Shown: positions 26,946 through 36,356, counted from the first letter of the stretch. The stretch: DNA of 64,000 nucleotides from Hassallia sp050875635 (GCF_050875635.1 NZ_JBPAOH010000022.1:10365-74364), one strand, 5' to 3'. The notes: generated from the letters alone by a model not told the origin. Numbers and translations: made by a program.

Positions 26946-26974
26946 GTAGAGACGTTCAGACGGAACGTCTCTAC
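26946..26974. repeat. GTAGAGACGTTC hairpin repeat
   Basis: Same 12-base arms as at 6244 and 49563, with a 5-base loop. Confidence 0.8.
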
Positions 26975-27069
26975 AATATGCAATGCCAAAATTTTTAATT
27001 GTTTTGATTATCCTATTTTTTTGCGTCACTTCAGTATAAAATTTTCGTGTTCTCATTATCCGAGAGGTT

Positions 27070-28896
27070 ATGCGGATTTTTACGCGCAGGAAGCAGTGGG
27101 TAATCTTAACCCTATTTGTAATTGGACTTGTGGCAGCATGTAATCTAGTTCAGCCAGCAAAACAACATAATGTAGTTATTTTCGTAGCAGATGGGTTGCG
27201 TCCGACTTCGATAAATTCTATCGATATGCCTACATTGAATGAAATTAGAGAACAAGGAGTAACATTTGTCAATAGTCACTCATTGTTTCCGACTTTTACC
27301 ACAGCTAACGCTAGTGCGATCGCAACCGGACATTACCTTGGTGATACGGGTGACTTTAGCAATACTATCAAAGTTAGCGCCCCGGTTAAAAGTGCCAAAA
27401 ACAGCTTAGTCCCCTTCCTAGAAAATAACGCCGTTCTTAAAGAAGTTAACAAACAGTTTGGTAATAACTTTATCAACGAAGAAAGCCTACTTGCAACTGC
27501 GAGAAAAGCAGGTTTCAGCACTGCTGCTGTAGGCAAAATTGGACCCGTCTTAATTCAAGATGTCACCCATCAAAAGGGCGAACCTACTATTCTTTTTGAT
27601 GATGCAACTGGCACACCTACAGGCATTGCCTTAAGTGAAGAAATTACCCCACTGTTAACCAAAGCTTCACTACCAATAGCAACTCCATCACGGGGAGCAA
27701 ATGGCAAACCAGGTGATAGTAAAACTCCAGGTACTAAAGTTGCCAATACAGTACAACAACAGTATTTTGCTGATGTGACAACTAAGGTAATTTTACCATT
27801 ATTCCAGCAACGAAAAAAACCTTTTGTCTTAGTTTATTGGTCGCGTGACCCCGATGGCACACAACACAACCACGGTGATAGCCTTAATAAAATCGTTCCC
27901 GGTATCAACGGTCCGACAGTTCAAGCAGCACGTCAAAATGTTGATAAAAATTTAGCGCAAATTCGGACTGCACTCAAAGATTTGGGCTTAGAAACAACAA
28001 CAAATATATTCGTAACCGCTGACCACGGCTTCTCAACTATTAGCAAAGAAAGCAAAACCAGCTATGCGAAAACCCTTGCTTACTCAGATGTCCCAAAAGG
28101 TTTTTTACCACCTGGTTTCGTGGCGATTGATTTAGCGCATGACTTGAAGTTGTCTTTATTTGACCCAGACAATAAAAATGTGCTAATTAATCCTAGCAAA
28201 GGACAATTTTCTAAAAATAGTTTAATTGGCAAAGACCCCAACAAGCCAGATGTAATTGTTGCTGGTAATGGCGGTTCTGATTTAATCTATTTACCTAATG
28301 TCAAAAACAACAAAATTCTTACCAAAAAAATAGTAGATTTGCTCTTGAAACAAGATTATGTCAGCGGCTTATTTGTTGATGATACATTAGGTTCAATTCC
28401 CGGCACATTGCCGAGTAGTGCCATCAAATTGCGAGGAACAGCGCGAACTCCTCACCCGTCGATTGTAGTCAACTTTCGCTCATTTGATACAGGTTGCGGC
28501 AATCCGACAGAGTGTGGAGTGGAAATAGCGGATACAGCTTTGCAGCAAGGACAAGGAATGCACGGAAGCTTCAGCCGTGCTGATACTTACAACACAATGG
28601 CAGCTATTGGTCCGGACTTCAAGCAAAAATATCAAGACACGGCACCAACAAGTAATGCAGATGTAGCACCAACTTTAGCAAAAGTGTTGAAGTTGAAGTT
28701 ACCATCTCAAGGTAAGCTAGTTGGTCGGGTGTTAAGTGAAGCCTTAACTAACGGTGTCAATATTAAGTATCAGTCTCAAACTTTAGAATCTCAAGTTGCT
28801 GCGAATGGTTTAAAGACAATTCTTAAATACCAAACAGTGGGAGGAACTCGTTATTTTGATACGGCTGGTTTTCCTGGTCGCACTGTTGGGTTGTAA
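27070..28896 (+). CDS. Alkaline phosphatase superfamily lipoprotein (type I phosphodiesterase-like)
   Basis: A 608-aa exported enzyme. The N-terminus MRIFTRRKQWVILTLFVIGL-VAAC is a lipoprotein signal with lipobox Cys24, so it should be anchored at the periplasmic face. The catalytic domain shows VIFVADGLRP (metal Asp41), SLFPTFTTANASAIATGHY (nucleophile Thr77 or Thr78), YWSRDPDGTQHNHGDS, FVTADHGFS and, late, GMHGSF (metal His). This pattern fits the nucleotide pyrophosphatase/phosphodiesterase branch. Substrate unknown. The stop codon abuts a 190-bp inverted-repeat element. Confidence 0.88.
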   Translation: MRIFTRRKQWVILTLFVIGLVAACNLVQPAKQHNVVIFVADGLRPTSINSIDMPTLNEIREQGVTFVNSHSLFPTFTTANASAIATGHYLGDTGDFSNTIKVSAPVKSAKNSLVPFLENNAVLKEVNKQFGNNFINEESLLATARKAGFSTAAVGKIGPVLIQDVTHQKGEPTILFDDATGTPTGIALSEEITPLLTKASLPIATPSRGANGKPGDSKTPGTKVANTVQQQYFADVTTKVILPLFQQRKKPFVLVYWSRDPDGTQHNHGDSLNKIVPGINGPTVQAARQNVDKNLAQIRTALKDLGLETTTNIFVTADHGFSTISKESKTSYAKTLAYSDVPKGFLPPGFVAIDLAHDLKLSLFDPDNKNVLINPSKGQFSKNSLIGKDPNKPDVIVAGNGGSDLIYLPNVKNNKILTKKIVDLLLKQDYVSGLFVDDTLGSIPGTLPSSAIKLRGTARTPHPSIVVNFRSFDTGCGNPTECGVEIADTALQQGQGMHGSFSRADTYNTMAAIGPDFKQKYQDTAPTSNADVAPTLAKVLKLKLPSQGKLVGRVLSEALTNGVNIKYQSQTLESQVAANGLKTILKYQTVGGTRYFDTAGFPGRTVGL

Positions 28897-28897
28897 T

Positions 28898-29086
28898 TAC
28901 TCCCTTCCCGCTACAAAATTACCTATCTTCTTTTTCTTCCTCCTTCTCCTTCACGCCTACGCGGCTGGGCGAACGTGTCCTTCTCCTTCACCAGACGGCA
29001 AAGCCGAACGCGTCTTCTCCTTCACGCCTACGCGGCTGGGCGAACGCGGTTCGTTAAATAGGTATTCTTCAAGCGGGAAGGGAGTA
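28898..29086. repeat. 190-bp element with terminal inverted repeats
   Basis: TACTCCCTTCCCGCT at the left and its complement at the right are followed inward by ATTACCTAT/ATACCTATT. The interior has two direct copies of a ~32-bp unit (TTCTCCTTCACGCCTACG...) about 70 bp apart. It begins one base after the stop codon of the phosphodiesterase gene. Confidence 0.75.
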
Positions 29087-29093
29087 GTATTTC

Positions 29094-29149
29094 GTAGTGA
29101 GGGCTGAAGCCCTCAAAGCAAGAATTTAGAGGGCTTCAGCCCTCACTAC
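29094..29149. repeat. Perfect 21-bp inverted repeat element
   Basis: Arms start GTAGTGAGGGCTGAAG and end CTTCAGCCCTCACTAC, perfectly complementary over 21 bp, around a 14-base spacer. Same outer bases as the cluster at 16871-16950. Confidence 0.85.
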
Positions 29150-29162
29150 GAACTAAAAAAAC

Positions 29163-29186
29163 AGGACTTACATAAATGTAAGTCCT
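29163..29186. repeat. 24-bp perfect palindrome resembling joined MITE ends
   Basis: AGGACTTACAT and its complement around AA. The outer bases equal the ends of the elements at 4030 and 62729, so it may be an internally deleted copy. It may also terminate the BON lipoprotein transcript from the right. Confidence 0.65.
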
Positions 29187-29244
29187 AATTAACTGTTATT
29201 TTGAGATGGTATAACTCAAAAATATTTACTCAAGGTGTGTACTG

Positions 29245-29652
29245 TTATTGCGGTTTTGTGCTAGCAACTTTTGCTTCCACTTTCACGCTTTTTACACCCT
29301 TGACTTCTTTAACAGCGGGTTCAATTTTCTTCATATCCGCTTCAGAGGGAACTGTTCCTGTAACGGTTACAACACCATCTTTGTCTTGGGCTGTTAACTT
29401 GCTGCCGGGAATCTTTTCTGTTAGCTTGCTGTTAACTAAGCTTTTGGTGTCGCTTCCAGCTTTCATCGCGTCGCCATTTTTCATCGCGTCGCCATTTTTC
29501 ATCGCGTCGCCAGTTGTCTGAGAAGCCTCTTTTGCTGGTGCGCCGGCTTCATTTGTAGTACCAGTCTCTGAACCAGTTTGAGTACCTTGTTGACAACCAA
29601 TAGTACCAATTAGCAAAATGCCGCTGACTACAAATGGAATTAGCTTTTTCAT
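29245..29652 (-). CDS. BON-domain lipoprotein with NGDAMK repeats
   Basis: A 135-aa exported lipoprotein: MKKLIPFVVSGILLIGTIGC gives a type II signal with lipobox Cys20. A low-complexity linker contains three tandem DAMKNG/AG units (encoded by 18-bp near-identical repeats at about 29462-29515). One BON domain follows (LVNSKLTEKIPGSKLTAQDK, DGVVTVTGTVPSEADMKKIE, VKGVKSVKVEAKV). BON domains bind membranes or envelope polymers. It resembles the gene at 30189 in architecture. An AGGAG ribosome-binding site lies just upstream. Confidence 0.85.
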   Translation of the reverse strand: MKKLIPFVVSGILLIGTIGCQQGTQTGSETGTTNEAGAPAKEASQTTGDAMKNGDAMKNGDAMKAGSDTKSLVNSKLTEKIPGSKLTAQDKDGVVTVTGTVPSEADMKKIEPAVKEVKGVKSVKVEAKVASTKPQ

Positions 29653-30188
29653 TTTTTTCTCCTAGTTGAGCAATTGAAGCGATTAATTGATTGATCTGAC
29701 ATGTTGAGGAGCGAATCTTAAAAAACAATTAAAAGTGAAACGGCATAAGTGCTGACTAAAGCACTTAAATTGCCTTGCCGAAATTGAACCTAGAACAACT
29801 TCTAGATTCATTACAATGTGTGAGGTAGTTTCTAGAAATGTGAATTCAACTTTGGTTATGGCTACCCACGGCTAGGGTAACTATAAGGGTTGGCTGTCTA
29901 TCAACTTGGCTTTAATTCAAGGGTAGACTTTGCCCTCCCACAGCGGTGATTTAGATGTTATCAGATTTGGGCACAATTCGCTCATCCGCCCTAAAAATTT
30001 AATAAACTTAATAAATTGTAGCGGCAGTCATCTTTGTTGAACCAGTAAAAATACTTAAAATAAATAACAAAATTTACATAATATACTGTCAATCATGGTT
30101 AAAGGCTAATAGCTAATTACATTAGCCACTAGCCTTGAGCAAATTATGATGTAGCGTCAAAATTGCTACCTGACTTTTAAATTCTGTT
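29653..30188. other. 536-bp spacer between two BON lipoprotein genes
   Basis: No ORF, named RNA or repeat family was recognised. There are imperfect hairpins around 29870-29900 and an AT-rich stretch at 30000-30090. It should contain the promoter of the downstream minus-strand BON gene. Confidence 0.4.
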
Positions 30189-30665
30189 TTATTGTTTGTT
30201 TGGTGCTGCTTGTGCTGGGGCTACCTTGGCATTAACTTTGACACTTTTCACACCTTTAATTTCTTGTGCCAAAGTAGGAATTTTACTTAATTGCTCTTGA
30301 GTAGGAACTGTGCCGACAACGGTTACATCTCCCTTTTCGGCATCAACCGTTAACTGACTAGCTGGTAGATTTGCTTCTAGTTTTCCGCGAACTTGGCTTT
30401 CAAGGTCGGCATCGGCTCTATCTGCGTCGCCACCAGTAACATTATTACGTTCCTCACGCGCTCTGGTGTCAGATTCTATTTGTCTTTTACGGGTATCGCT
30501 AGTAGCATCGCTTTCGGTTGTCTGAGAGGTTTCTTTGGTTGGGGCGTTGACGTTTTCTTTTGTGCTATCGGGTGCATCGGCACTGGTTCTGGATGGGGGT
30601 TCGCTGCAACTAACTGCACCTACAACTAGGAATCCACCGATTAGTAAGCCAAGTAAGTTTTTCAT
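30189..30665 (-). CDS. BON-domain lipoprotein
   Basis: A 158-aa exported lipoprotein. Signal MKNLLGLLIGGFLVVGAVSC has lipobox Cys20, followed by a ~65-residue polar, Thr/Asp/Arg-rich linker. One BON domain follows (LESQVRGKLEANLPASQLTV, EKGDVTVVGTVPTQEQLSKI, IKGVKSVKVNAKV). Same plan as the product of 29245-29652, so the two are paralogues in tandem on the same strand, 536 bp apart. The role is probably envelope binding or stress protection, inferred from the family only. Confidence 0.85.
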   Translation of the reverse strand: MKNLLGLLIGGFLVVGAVSCSEPPSRTSADAPDSTKENVNAPTKETSQTTESDATSDTRKRQIESDTRAREERNNVTGGDADRADADLESQVRGKLEANLPASQLTVDAEKGDVTVVGTVPTQEQLSKIPTLAQEIKGVKSVKVNAKVAPAQAAPNKQ

Positions 30666-30785
30666 TTTTATCTACTACGTGAATGCTTGAAGCGATTTGA
30701 CTTGATTTGTTCTAATTAAAATGCTGAAGTACGATCGCCTTCATCCGTTTACCCCAAATTAGGGTTAAACTTTATACTTTAAACT

Positions 30786-30872
30786 CGGCGCTCCGGGCGA
30801 AGCGCCCGCCAAGAAGCGATGGCGAAGCGCCCGCCCAAAGCGATGGCGAAGCGCCCGCCTTCGGCGATCGCA
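30786..30872. repeat. GCGAAGCGCCCGCC tandem palindrome
   Basis: Nearly three copies of a ~24-bp unit containing GATGGCGAAGCGCCCGCC, ending in a HIP1 site. The same module, shorter, is at about 44104-44137. It lies between two minus-strand genes. Confidence 0.75.
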
Positions 30873-30922
30873 CTTCACGCTCTAGCTAACTGCTTTGAAA
30901 AGTGTGCGTTGAGGAGCCTACT

Positions 30923-31582
30923 TTAGATGCTTTCATCCCGACGGTCAACGATAATTACCTTGGAATCATCGTCATAATTAAGAGTGCTATCGACTACACG
31001 ACTAGCAGGTTCTACATAATCAGCGTCTCTTGCCATACCAGGTGCATTGTAAATGCCAAACTCCTGAATACCCCGGTTTTGCAGAATACTTTCGGCGCGA
31101 TAGATTTCTTCTTCGCTGCCATCGACGATTACTAGATAATCACCACTAGACACGCGATCGCTGTAAATTTTCGCTCGTTCTTCCGGAACTCCCAAACCAG
31201 CCAAGGCACCTAACAACCCGCCAGCCGCCGCGCCAATACCAGCACCAGCAGCGGCTGTAGCCAGAGTTGAGGCTACCTCACCCGCCAACAATATCGGTCC
31301 TACACCAGGAATTGCTAAAGTACCTAATCCTACCAGTAAGCCTGTAAGACCACCTAATACAGTACCCGTTACAGCTCCGCTTGCGGCACCTTCATCAGCT
31401 TTATTGCCAACGCGCTTCTGCGTTTCCACACCAGCAATATCATCATGGCGATCGCCATCTTTAGCAATTATGGAAATCTTACCCATATTGAAGCCGGCAT
31501 CTCTGAGTTCAGTGAGTGCATGTTCGGCATCACGACGGCTAGAGAATACGCCAACCGCACGCTTGTGAGTGCCTAAAGCCAT
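30923..31582 (-). CDS. General stress protein of the YflT/GsiB-associated type with glycine-zipper membrane segment
   Basis: A 219-aa protein. The N-terminal domain (HKRAVGVFSSRRDAEHALTELRDAGFNMGKISIIAKD) is the YflT-like ferredoxin-fold module. The middle (about residues 70-150) is a hydrophobic Gly/Ala-rich double segment with glycine-zipper spacing. A second similar fold follows (YLVIVDGSEEEIYRAESILQNRGI). The start at ATG 31582 is set by GGAGGAGT six bases upstream; the 12 extra codons up to 31618 have no such site. Related genes are stress-induced in other bacteria; here this is inference. Confidence 0.8.
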   Translation of the reverse strand: MALGTHKRAVGVFSSRRDAEHALTELRDAGFNMGKISIIAKDGDRHDDIAGVETQKRVGNKADEGAASGAVTGTVLGGLTGLLVGLGTLAIPGVGPILLAGEVASTLATAAAGAGIGAAAGGLLGALAGLGVPEERAKIYSDRVSSGDYLVIVDGSEEEIYRAESILQNRGIQEFGIYNAPGMARDADYVEPASRVVDSTLNYDDDSKVIIVDRRDESI

Positions 31583-31719
31583 GTTTACTCCTCCATCAAA
31601 CAACAATAAATCTTGCACAAATACAAAACTTTTCTTTTTGTTTGCGCCTGTATTACTGTTTTGCCTTATTTTCGCCTAATTTTCATCGTCCCCAAGTCTG
31701 GGCTGTTTATCTATCGATA

Positions 31720-31875
31720 GATGGGGAATGGGGAATGGGGAATGGGGCATTGGGCATTGGGCATTGGGCATTGGGCATCGGGCATGGGGCATCGGGCATC
31801 GGGCATCGGGCATTGGGTAAAATTCCTCTCCCCCAGCTTCCCCAGCTCCCCCCACTCCCCCCCTCCCCCCTGCCC
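31720..31875. repeat. STRR cluster (GGGAATG / TTGGGCA heptamers) and C-rich tract
   Basis: Heptamers GGGGAAT (about 31722-31745), TTGGGCA (about 31746-31780) and ATCGGGC variants (to 31816), then a CCCCAGCTTCCCC-type pyrimidine-rich tract up to the end of ftsI. No gene is present. Confidence 0.85.
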
Positions 31876-31877
31876 CC

Positions 31878-33710
31878 CTACGGACTAACAGGTGTGGAAC
31901 TAATTGGCGTACTTGGCGGAATTTGTTCAATCGGAATCAGTGCTTCCATTACCGCTTTCACAATCGGTGCGGCAACGGTAGAACCAAAGGCATTTTCTCC
32001 TTTTGGCTCATCCACTAATGCCAAAACTACATAACGAGGAGATTCCACCGGCAAGATACCTACAAAACTGGTGATTTTCGCATTGCTGAGGTAGCCGCCG
32101 GCGCGACTGGCTACTTGAGCCGTACCAGTTTTACCGGCGATGCGATATCCAGGAATTTGTGATGCTTTTCCAGTTCCTTGAGAAACTACACTTTCCATCA
32201 TTTCGACAACTTTTTGGGTTGTCGCGCTGGAAAAAATTTGCCGTGGTGCTGGTAAATTAGGTAAATAATGCATATGTCCTTTGGTATCAATCAGCCCACG
32301 GACAACATGAGGCGTAACCAGTTTGCCACCATTTGCTAAAGCTCCGTGCATTTGCACCAATTGTAAAGGTGTTAAAGAAAAACCTTGACCAAAGGATGTA
32401 GTTGCGGCTTCAATTGGTGAAGCGATAAATTCTTCTTGACTTTTTAACTGACTAGCTACTTCAAAAGGCAAATCGGTTTCAATGCCTTGCCCTAACCCTA
32501 AGCGCTCTAGCCAGTTGTAGTAGACTGAAGGCTGCAATCGCTGAATGATTTGCACCATGCCAATGTTGCTAGAGTGTTGCAGAATTTGAGCGATATTTAT
32601 TCGCCCGTAACGTTTATTTTCAGCATTTCTGATAATTCGGTCAGCAACTTGAATAGAACCTGAGTCATTGAAGGTATCATCTGGTTTAATGATGTTATTT
32701 TCGAGAGCGATCGCCACATTCAACGGCTTGAAAGTCGATCCCGGTTCATAAAGATCCGCCACTGTCCAGTTTTTGAACAATGAAATATCAGCTTTTGAAT
32801 ATTCATTTGGATTATAAGTAGGTTGAGAAACCAGAGCCAGCAGCGAACCATCCCACGCATCCATGACAATTACCGCTCCGCGTTTTGCCCCAAACTTTTT
32901 CATTTGTTGAAGCAGAGCTAAACGAGCCGAGCGTTGCAACCGACTATCAATAGTCAGTTGCAGACGCAAATCATCAAAATGCAAAAATCCTTCCGGAGCA
33001 TGATCTGGCATTAGCGCACCATTACCTGCCCGACTGAGGCGCACCGTTTGCCCAGAACGTTCTAACAACTTTTCTTGACTGTATTCCACACCTGCCTGAC
33101 CGCGACGGTCAAGATTAACATAGCCCACCACATCAGCAACCAAATCTTGTTGCGGGTATAATCGGGAGTATTTTTGAATTAGTTCCAAGCCATCTAAATG
33201 TAAAGAAGAAATGCGATCGGCAAGTTCTTCCGGCAAAGCAGAGGAAAGTAGAATACCGCTTTTTTTACTTGAAAAAATTTTCTCTAAATCAGCAGCGTCT
33301 TTATCTAATATCGGTGCAAGTTCATTTGCTATATCTGACCCAGACTTATTAAATAGCTTGGGATGAGCATAAACAGTATATACAGGACGGTCGAGCGCTA
33401 AAACATTATTAGTGCGATCTATCACTGGACGACGGGGCATAAAAGGTCGCAAATTCACCATTTGCTGATTTCGCGCCTTCTGCGTTAACTTTGGTCCACT
33501 GACAATTTGCAGCTGATACAAGTTCACAGCTAAACCAAGACCTGCCGCAACTAATACGCCCCACACCACGAACAAACGCGACTTTGTGTTGGCTGACTGG
33601 TCTTTGGTGCTAGCACTTTCTTCTAAAGCTCGTACTGAAGCCTTTTGCTGCTTTTTGAATCCAGATGAAGGCAAATTTCTAAATTTTATTCTGCTTGGTG
33701 ACTTTCGCAT
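31878..33710 (-). CDS. ftsI: Septal peptidoglycan transpeptidase (class B PBP)
   Basis: A 610-aa class B penicillin-binding protein that cross-links septal peptidoglycan. Cytoplasmic basic tail, TM anchor (about 46-66), pedestal domain (RPVIDRTNNVLA, GRPVY-type), then the transpeptidase domain with SxxK at Ser325-Lys328 (EPGSTFKPL), SxN at 380-382 (HSSN) and KTG at 527-529. All catalytic motifs are intact. It lies 207 bp downstream of an FtsL-like gene on the same strand, a pairing known from division clusters. The C-terminus is a Pro/Ser/Thr-rich tail. ftsI is preferred over other class B PBPs because of this neighbour. Confidence 0.9.
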   Translation of the reverse strand: MRKSPSRIKFRNLPSSGFKKQQKASVRALEESASTKDQSANTKSRLFVVWGVLVAAGLGLAVNLYQLQIVSGPKLTQKARNQQMVNLRPFMPRRPVIDRTNNVLALDRPVYTVYAHPKLFNKSGSDIANELAPILDKDAADLEKIFSSKKSGILLSSALPEELADRISSLHLDGLELIQKYSRLYPQQDLVADVVGYVNLDRRGQAGVEYSQEKLLERSGQTVRLSRAGNGALMPDHAPEGFLHFDDLRLQLTIDSRLQRSARLALLQQMKKFGAKRGAVIVMDAWDGSLLALVSQPTYNPNEYSKADISLFKNWTVADLYEPGSTFKPLNVAIALENNIIKPDDTFNDSGSIQVADRIIRNAENKRYGRINIAQILQHSSNIGMVQIIQRLQPSVYYNWLERLGLGQGIETDLPFEVASQLKSQEEFIASPIEAATTSFGQGFSLTPLQLVQMHGALANGGKLVTPHVVRGLIDTKGHMHYLPNLPAPRQIFSSATTQKVVEMMESVVSQGTGKASQIPGYRIAGKTGTAQVASRAGGYLSNAKITSFVGILPVESPRYVVLALVDEPKGENAFGSTVAAPIVKAVMEALIPIEQIPPSTPISSTPVSP

Positions 33711-33719
33711 TCAGGTTGT

Positions 33720-33912
33720 CCTTTGCATATTTGTTAGTTGTCCTTTGCATATTTGTTAGTTGTTGTTTGTTAGTTGTTAGTTGTTGTTTGTTAGTTGATT
33801 AACAGTTAACCACTACCCACTACCCACTACCCACTACCCACTAACCACGCTCCCACTACCCACCATCCACGCTCCCACCATCCACGCTCCCACCATCCAC
33901 GCTCCCACTGAC
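33720..33912. repeat. Simple-sequence spacer between FtsL-like gene and ftsI
   Basis: Direct repeats GTTGTCCTTTGCATATTTGT (twice), TTAGTTGTTGTTTG units, CACTACC heptamers (about 33819-33845) and ACCATCCACGCTCCC units. No hairpin terminator, so co-transcription across it is possible. Confidence 0.8.
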
Positions 33913-33917
33913 TGACT

Positions 33918-34589
33918 TTAATATCCCAGCCCAGAGGCGCTTTGCTGCACCTTTTGAGAATTTGGCGTTGTTGTCGTTGGCGGAGCGTCTCCAAGAGAAG
34001 GCATTGAGTTGAGATTATGAGATGCCGGATTGATGAAAATCGCCCTAGCGGGAGTTGGCGCTACCAGCCCGGTTGATGGTTTTTCGCCTTCAGTAGCCAT
34101 TTTGTTTTGCAGTACCTCGCTGGTTGTTGTCAACTGTCGCTCTTGGCGTCGCAAATTTTCCAGCTTGCGGTATCCCTGACTCCAAAGTTCTTGAGAATAA
34201 ACTGTCCAACCATAAACTACTAGCGTTGCTGCCACTAACAAAAACGCCACAATTGAGGAATTACGATGTATGGCTTGCAAGCGCAGTAACCATAAAGGTG
34301 GTGACTCAGAATTAGGCATTACGGGAACGCGCTGTTGATTTCCCCTTGGACTTTTGGGTGTCGCTGAGGAGCGATTTTGCTTTGGTAATTGTGGTTTGGT
34401 CAATTGACCAGGTGTGTGCCTAACCGTTTTATTTGTGTTTGAACGCCGTTGTCTTCTAGAGGGCATTGGTGTGGAAGTACTGCGCGACGCTGACTCAAAA
34501 CGCGCAGAAGGCGATTTCCCTGAGGGCTGGGTAATACGCCGGAACCAATTACCCCTTGCAGCAACAGCTGATTTGCGACCAACAGCCAT
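33918..34589 (-). CDS. FtsL-like cell division protein
   Basis: A 223-aa bitopic membrane protein. Long basic Ser/Thr/Pro-rich cytoplasmic N-terminus (~110 aa), one TM helix (about residues 112-132, SIVAFLLVAATLVVYGW), then a short coiled coil (YRKLENLRRQERQLTTTSEVLQNKMA) and a Pro-rich tail. This plan and the position upstream of ftsI match cyanobacterial FtsL-type proteins, which bridge FtsB/FtsQ and FtsI/FtsW. The start is placed at ATG 34589 (MAVGRKS); the further upstream ATG at 34682 gives an uncharacteristic Cys-containing leader. Sequence conservation in this family is low, so the name is inferred from architecture and context. Confidence 0.7.
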   Translation of the reverse strand: MAVGRKSAVAARGNWFRRITQPSGKSPSARFESASRSTSTPMPSRRQRRSNTNKTVRHTPGQLTKPQLPKQNRSSATPKSPRGNQQRVPVMPNSESPPLWLLRLQAIHRNSSIVAFLLVAATLVVYGWTVYSQELWSQGYRKLENLRRQERQLTTTSEVLQNKMATEGEKPSTGLVAPTPARAIFINPASHNLNSMPSLGDAPPTTTTPNSQKVQQSASGLGY

Positions 34590-35165
34590 AACTTTTACTT
34601 TTGTGAGGAAAGGAAATACTATATTTTTGGTTGTCTCTTGATTGCTAAAGTTCAAATTACCTTTTAAGCAATCAGCACACATAACACCCTACACCCTTAA
34701 GAGTGTTCTGACAGGTAGCTGCACCAATTTTTGCATGTTTGTTAAGTGCGAAACGTTTCAATCAATTTGTATTGCTTGCGACAAGCGGGCTGCGCCAAGC
34801 GTTAAGGAATTACAAAAACACAATTTCTGCCCTTAACCCCTAACCCTTTTGTTTTAGAGAAAGTTCACATCAGTATGGCTACATAAAACTAGCGAATGGC
34901 AAGATGCACTCCCAGGTGAGGATTTTTGGTATGATAGCGCGGATTGCTACCAAATTTGCTTTCTCTACCTTCAGTAGTAAATTTATCTTCTTCTTGAGTT
35001 GAGACAAACCGATCGTATTGCTCTAAAATACTTACCCTGAACGAAAAAACAAGAAAATATTTGCCATAAATCTGTAATAGGAAGCATTTAAAAAAAAGCA
35101 ACAAATACGGTATGGTATTCAACAGGCGAAAAATAGTTCTTGCCATAATTGGTGAAAGAGGAGTT
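34590..35165. other. Spacer upstream of divergent FtsL-like and lipoprotein genes
   Basis: About 575 bp with no convincing gene. Contains a short CACCCTACACCC tract (about 34685) and AT-rich DNA near 35080-35110. ORFs on either strand overlap the two flanking genes and lack start signals. Promoters for both divergent genes must lie here. Confidence 0.4.
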
Positions 35166-35405
35166 ATGAAAATAAAAATCTTTGGTTTTGCTGCAATGTT
35201 AAGTCTGGCTGCTCTTCTCGGAGCTTGCGACAGCGGCGGCGGTGGCGGTACCACGAGCGAACCTGCTGCAACTACTTCCCCCGGCGCACCTGGTGAGCCT
35301 GCTGATACTGGCTCTAGCCCTGCTGCTCCTTCTACTACTACTACAACTTCTCCTAGCCCTACTACCAGCCCATCTCCTAGTCCTAAAGCTACTACGAGTC
35401 CTTAG
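35166..35405 (+). CDS. Small Thr/Pro/Ser-rich lipoprotein
   Basis: A 79-aa exported lipoprotein. MKIKIFGFAAMLSLAALLGAC has lipobox LGAC with Cys21, followed by a low-complexity Gly/Thr/Pro/Ser tail (TTTTTSPSPTTSPSPSPK) that is likely unstructured and perhaps modified. AAAGAGGAG just before ATG 35166 fixes the start; the in-frame upstream GTG/ATG codons (from 35112) have no such site. Function unknown. Confidence 0.75.
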   Translation: MKIKIFGFAAMLSLAALLGACDSGGGGGTTSEPAATTSPGAPGEPADTGSSPAAPSTTTTTSPSPTTSPSPSPKATTSP

Positions 35406-36023
35406 ATAATCTCTTTGGAAAAGTTTACAAAGCAGCTAATTGGCAGCGCTCCTCACTCTTATCGCACTTAGTTGAGTTAGTTCAAGCGTACTATCAATTT
35501 TGAGGTGGATTAAAAGCTTGGAGCGCCCTGAAAGCGCACTGAAATATTAGTAAGTACAACAAGAGGAGGACACTAGTAAAGACGGTCTTCGCCGCTACTA
35601 AGTGTCCGCCCGTGTTTTGTTGTAACCGATATATTTGTGGTTCCAGATTAACTGTAAGCCCCATAAATAAGTTGAGTCCAAGAAGTAGACTTAGTTTGCG
35701 GGTAAAATCCTTTACACTCTTTGTTTGGCGCAGCGTCTGGTGAGAGGAGGTCGCATCGTTACTAAAAGTTGGTAATGGAAAGATGACCCGGTATGAGGCT
35801 TGACAAAGTGCGAGATTTTTATGCAAGTCCGATTTATAGGTGGAATAAAGGCGCGATGTCTAGCGACAAGCCGCTACGCGTCTACGCCTGAAGACCAACA
35901 ATCTCAATTAGTACGTAAAGATACTTATAAAAAGAGAATTTATTTAGACAAAATTAAGAACAGCAATCCGCACCCCAGACGTGAGAAAATTAGTTGAATG
36001 TCAGTACATGCGAGCGTGCCCAG
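35406..36023. other. Spacer with one doubtful ORF
   Basis: About 620 bp. A 110-codon minus-strand ORF (35494-35826) has a hydrophobic C-terminal stretch (TVFTSVLLLLYLLIFQ) but no recognised family, no clear ribosome-binding site and ordinary composition; I give it little weight. Inverted arms GGCGGACAC/AGTGTCC-like near 35570-35610 suggest a repeat remnant. Nothing else is evident. Confidence 0.35.
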
Positions 36024-36356
36024 ATGCGGAGAGTGAAAGCCAAAAAAGCGATAATATTTTTAGTGGTTAGCATCAGCACTAGTGTAGTGGTATGGTTAGT
36101 TAACGATTGGCGGGCATCAGGAATCGCATTACCCGAGCCATCCGATACACCCGAAGAGATACTGCGAACCGAGATAATTATAGAAGCGCGATCGCCTGTT
36201 GATGGCAAACCCTTAACTGCCGGCGAATACGCAGAACTACTTACTCAACTGCAAACTAGCCCACCACCAAAACTGACTCCCAAAATCCGCGAACAAGTTT
36301 TCTTGCTTCGCATCCGTAAAGCATTACTTCAGGTTTTTCCCTTTTTAAACTTGTAA
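36024..36356 (+). CDS. Conserved-looking hypothetical membrane-anchored protein
   Basis: A 110-aa product from ATG 36024. Basic N-terminus MRRVKAKK, one TM helix (AIIFLVVSISTSVVVWLV), then an ~80-residue soluble tail with a Pro-rich turn, an acidic segment (SDTPEEILRTEIIIEARSP) and GKPLTAGEYAELLTQLQ. The frame also allows a TTG start at 35994. Codon use is like that of its neighbours and the tail has the look of a conserved domain, but I do not recognise the family. It lies 215 bp upstream of glgB in the same direction. Confidence 0.6.
   Translation: MRRVKAKKAIIFLVVSISTSVVVWLVNDWRASGIALPEPSDTPEEILRTEIIIEARSPVDGKPLTAGEYAELLTQLQTSPPPKLTPKIREQVFLLRIRKALLQVFPFLNL

Noticed and set aside
30902..31135. 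Plus-strand ORF opposite the stress-protein gene
   Set aside because: Shadow of the minus-strand gene, which has a strong ribosome-binding site and a recognisable fold.
35494..35826. 110-codon minus-strand ORF
   Set aside because: No family, ribosome-binding site or context support; kept only as a remark on the spacer.
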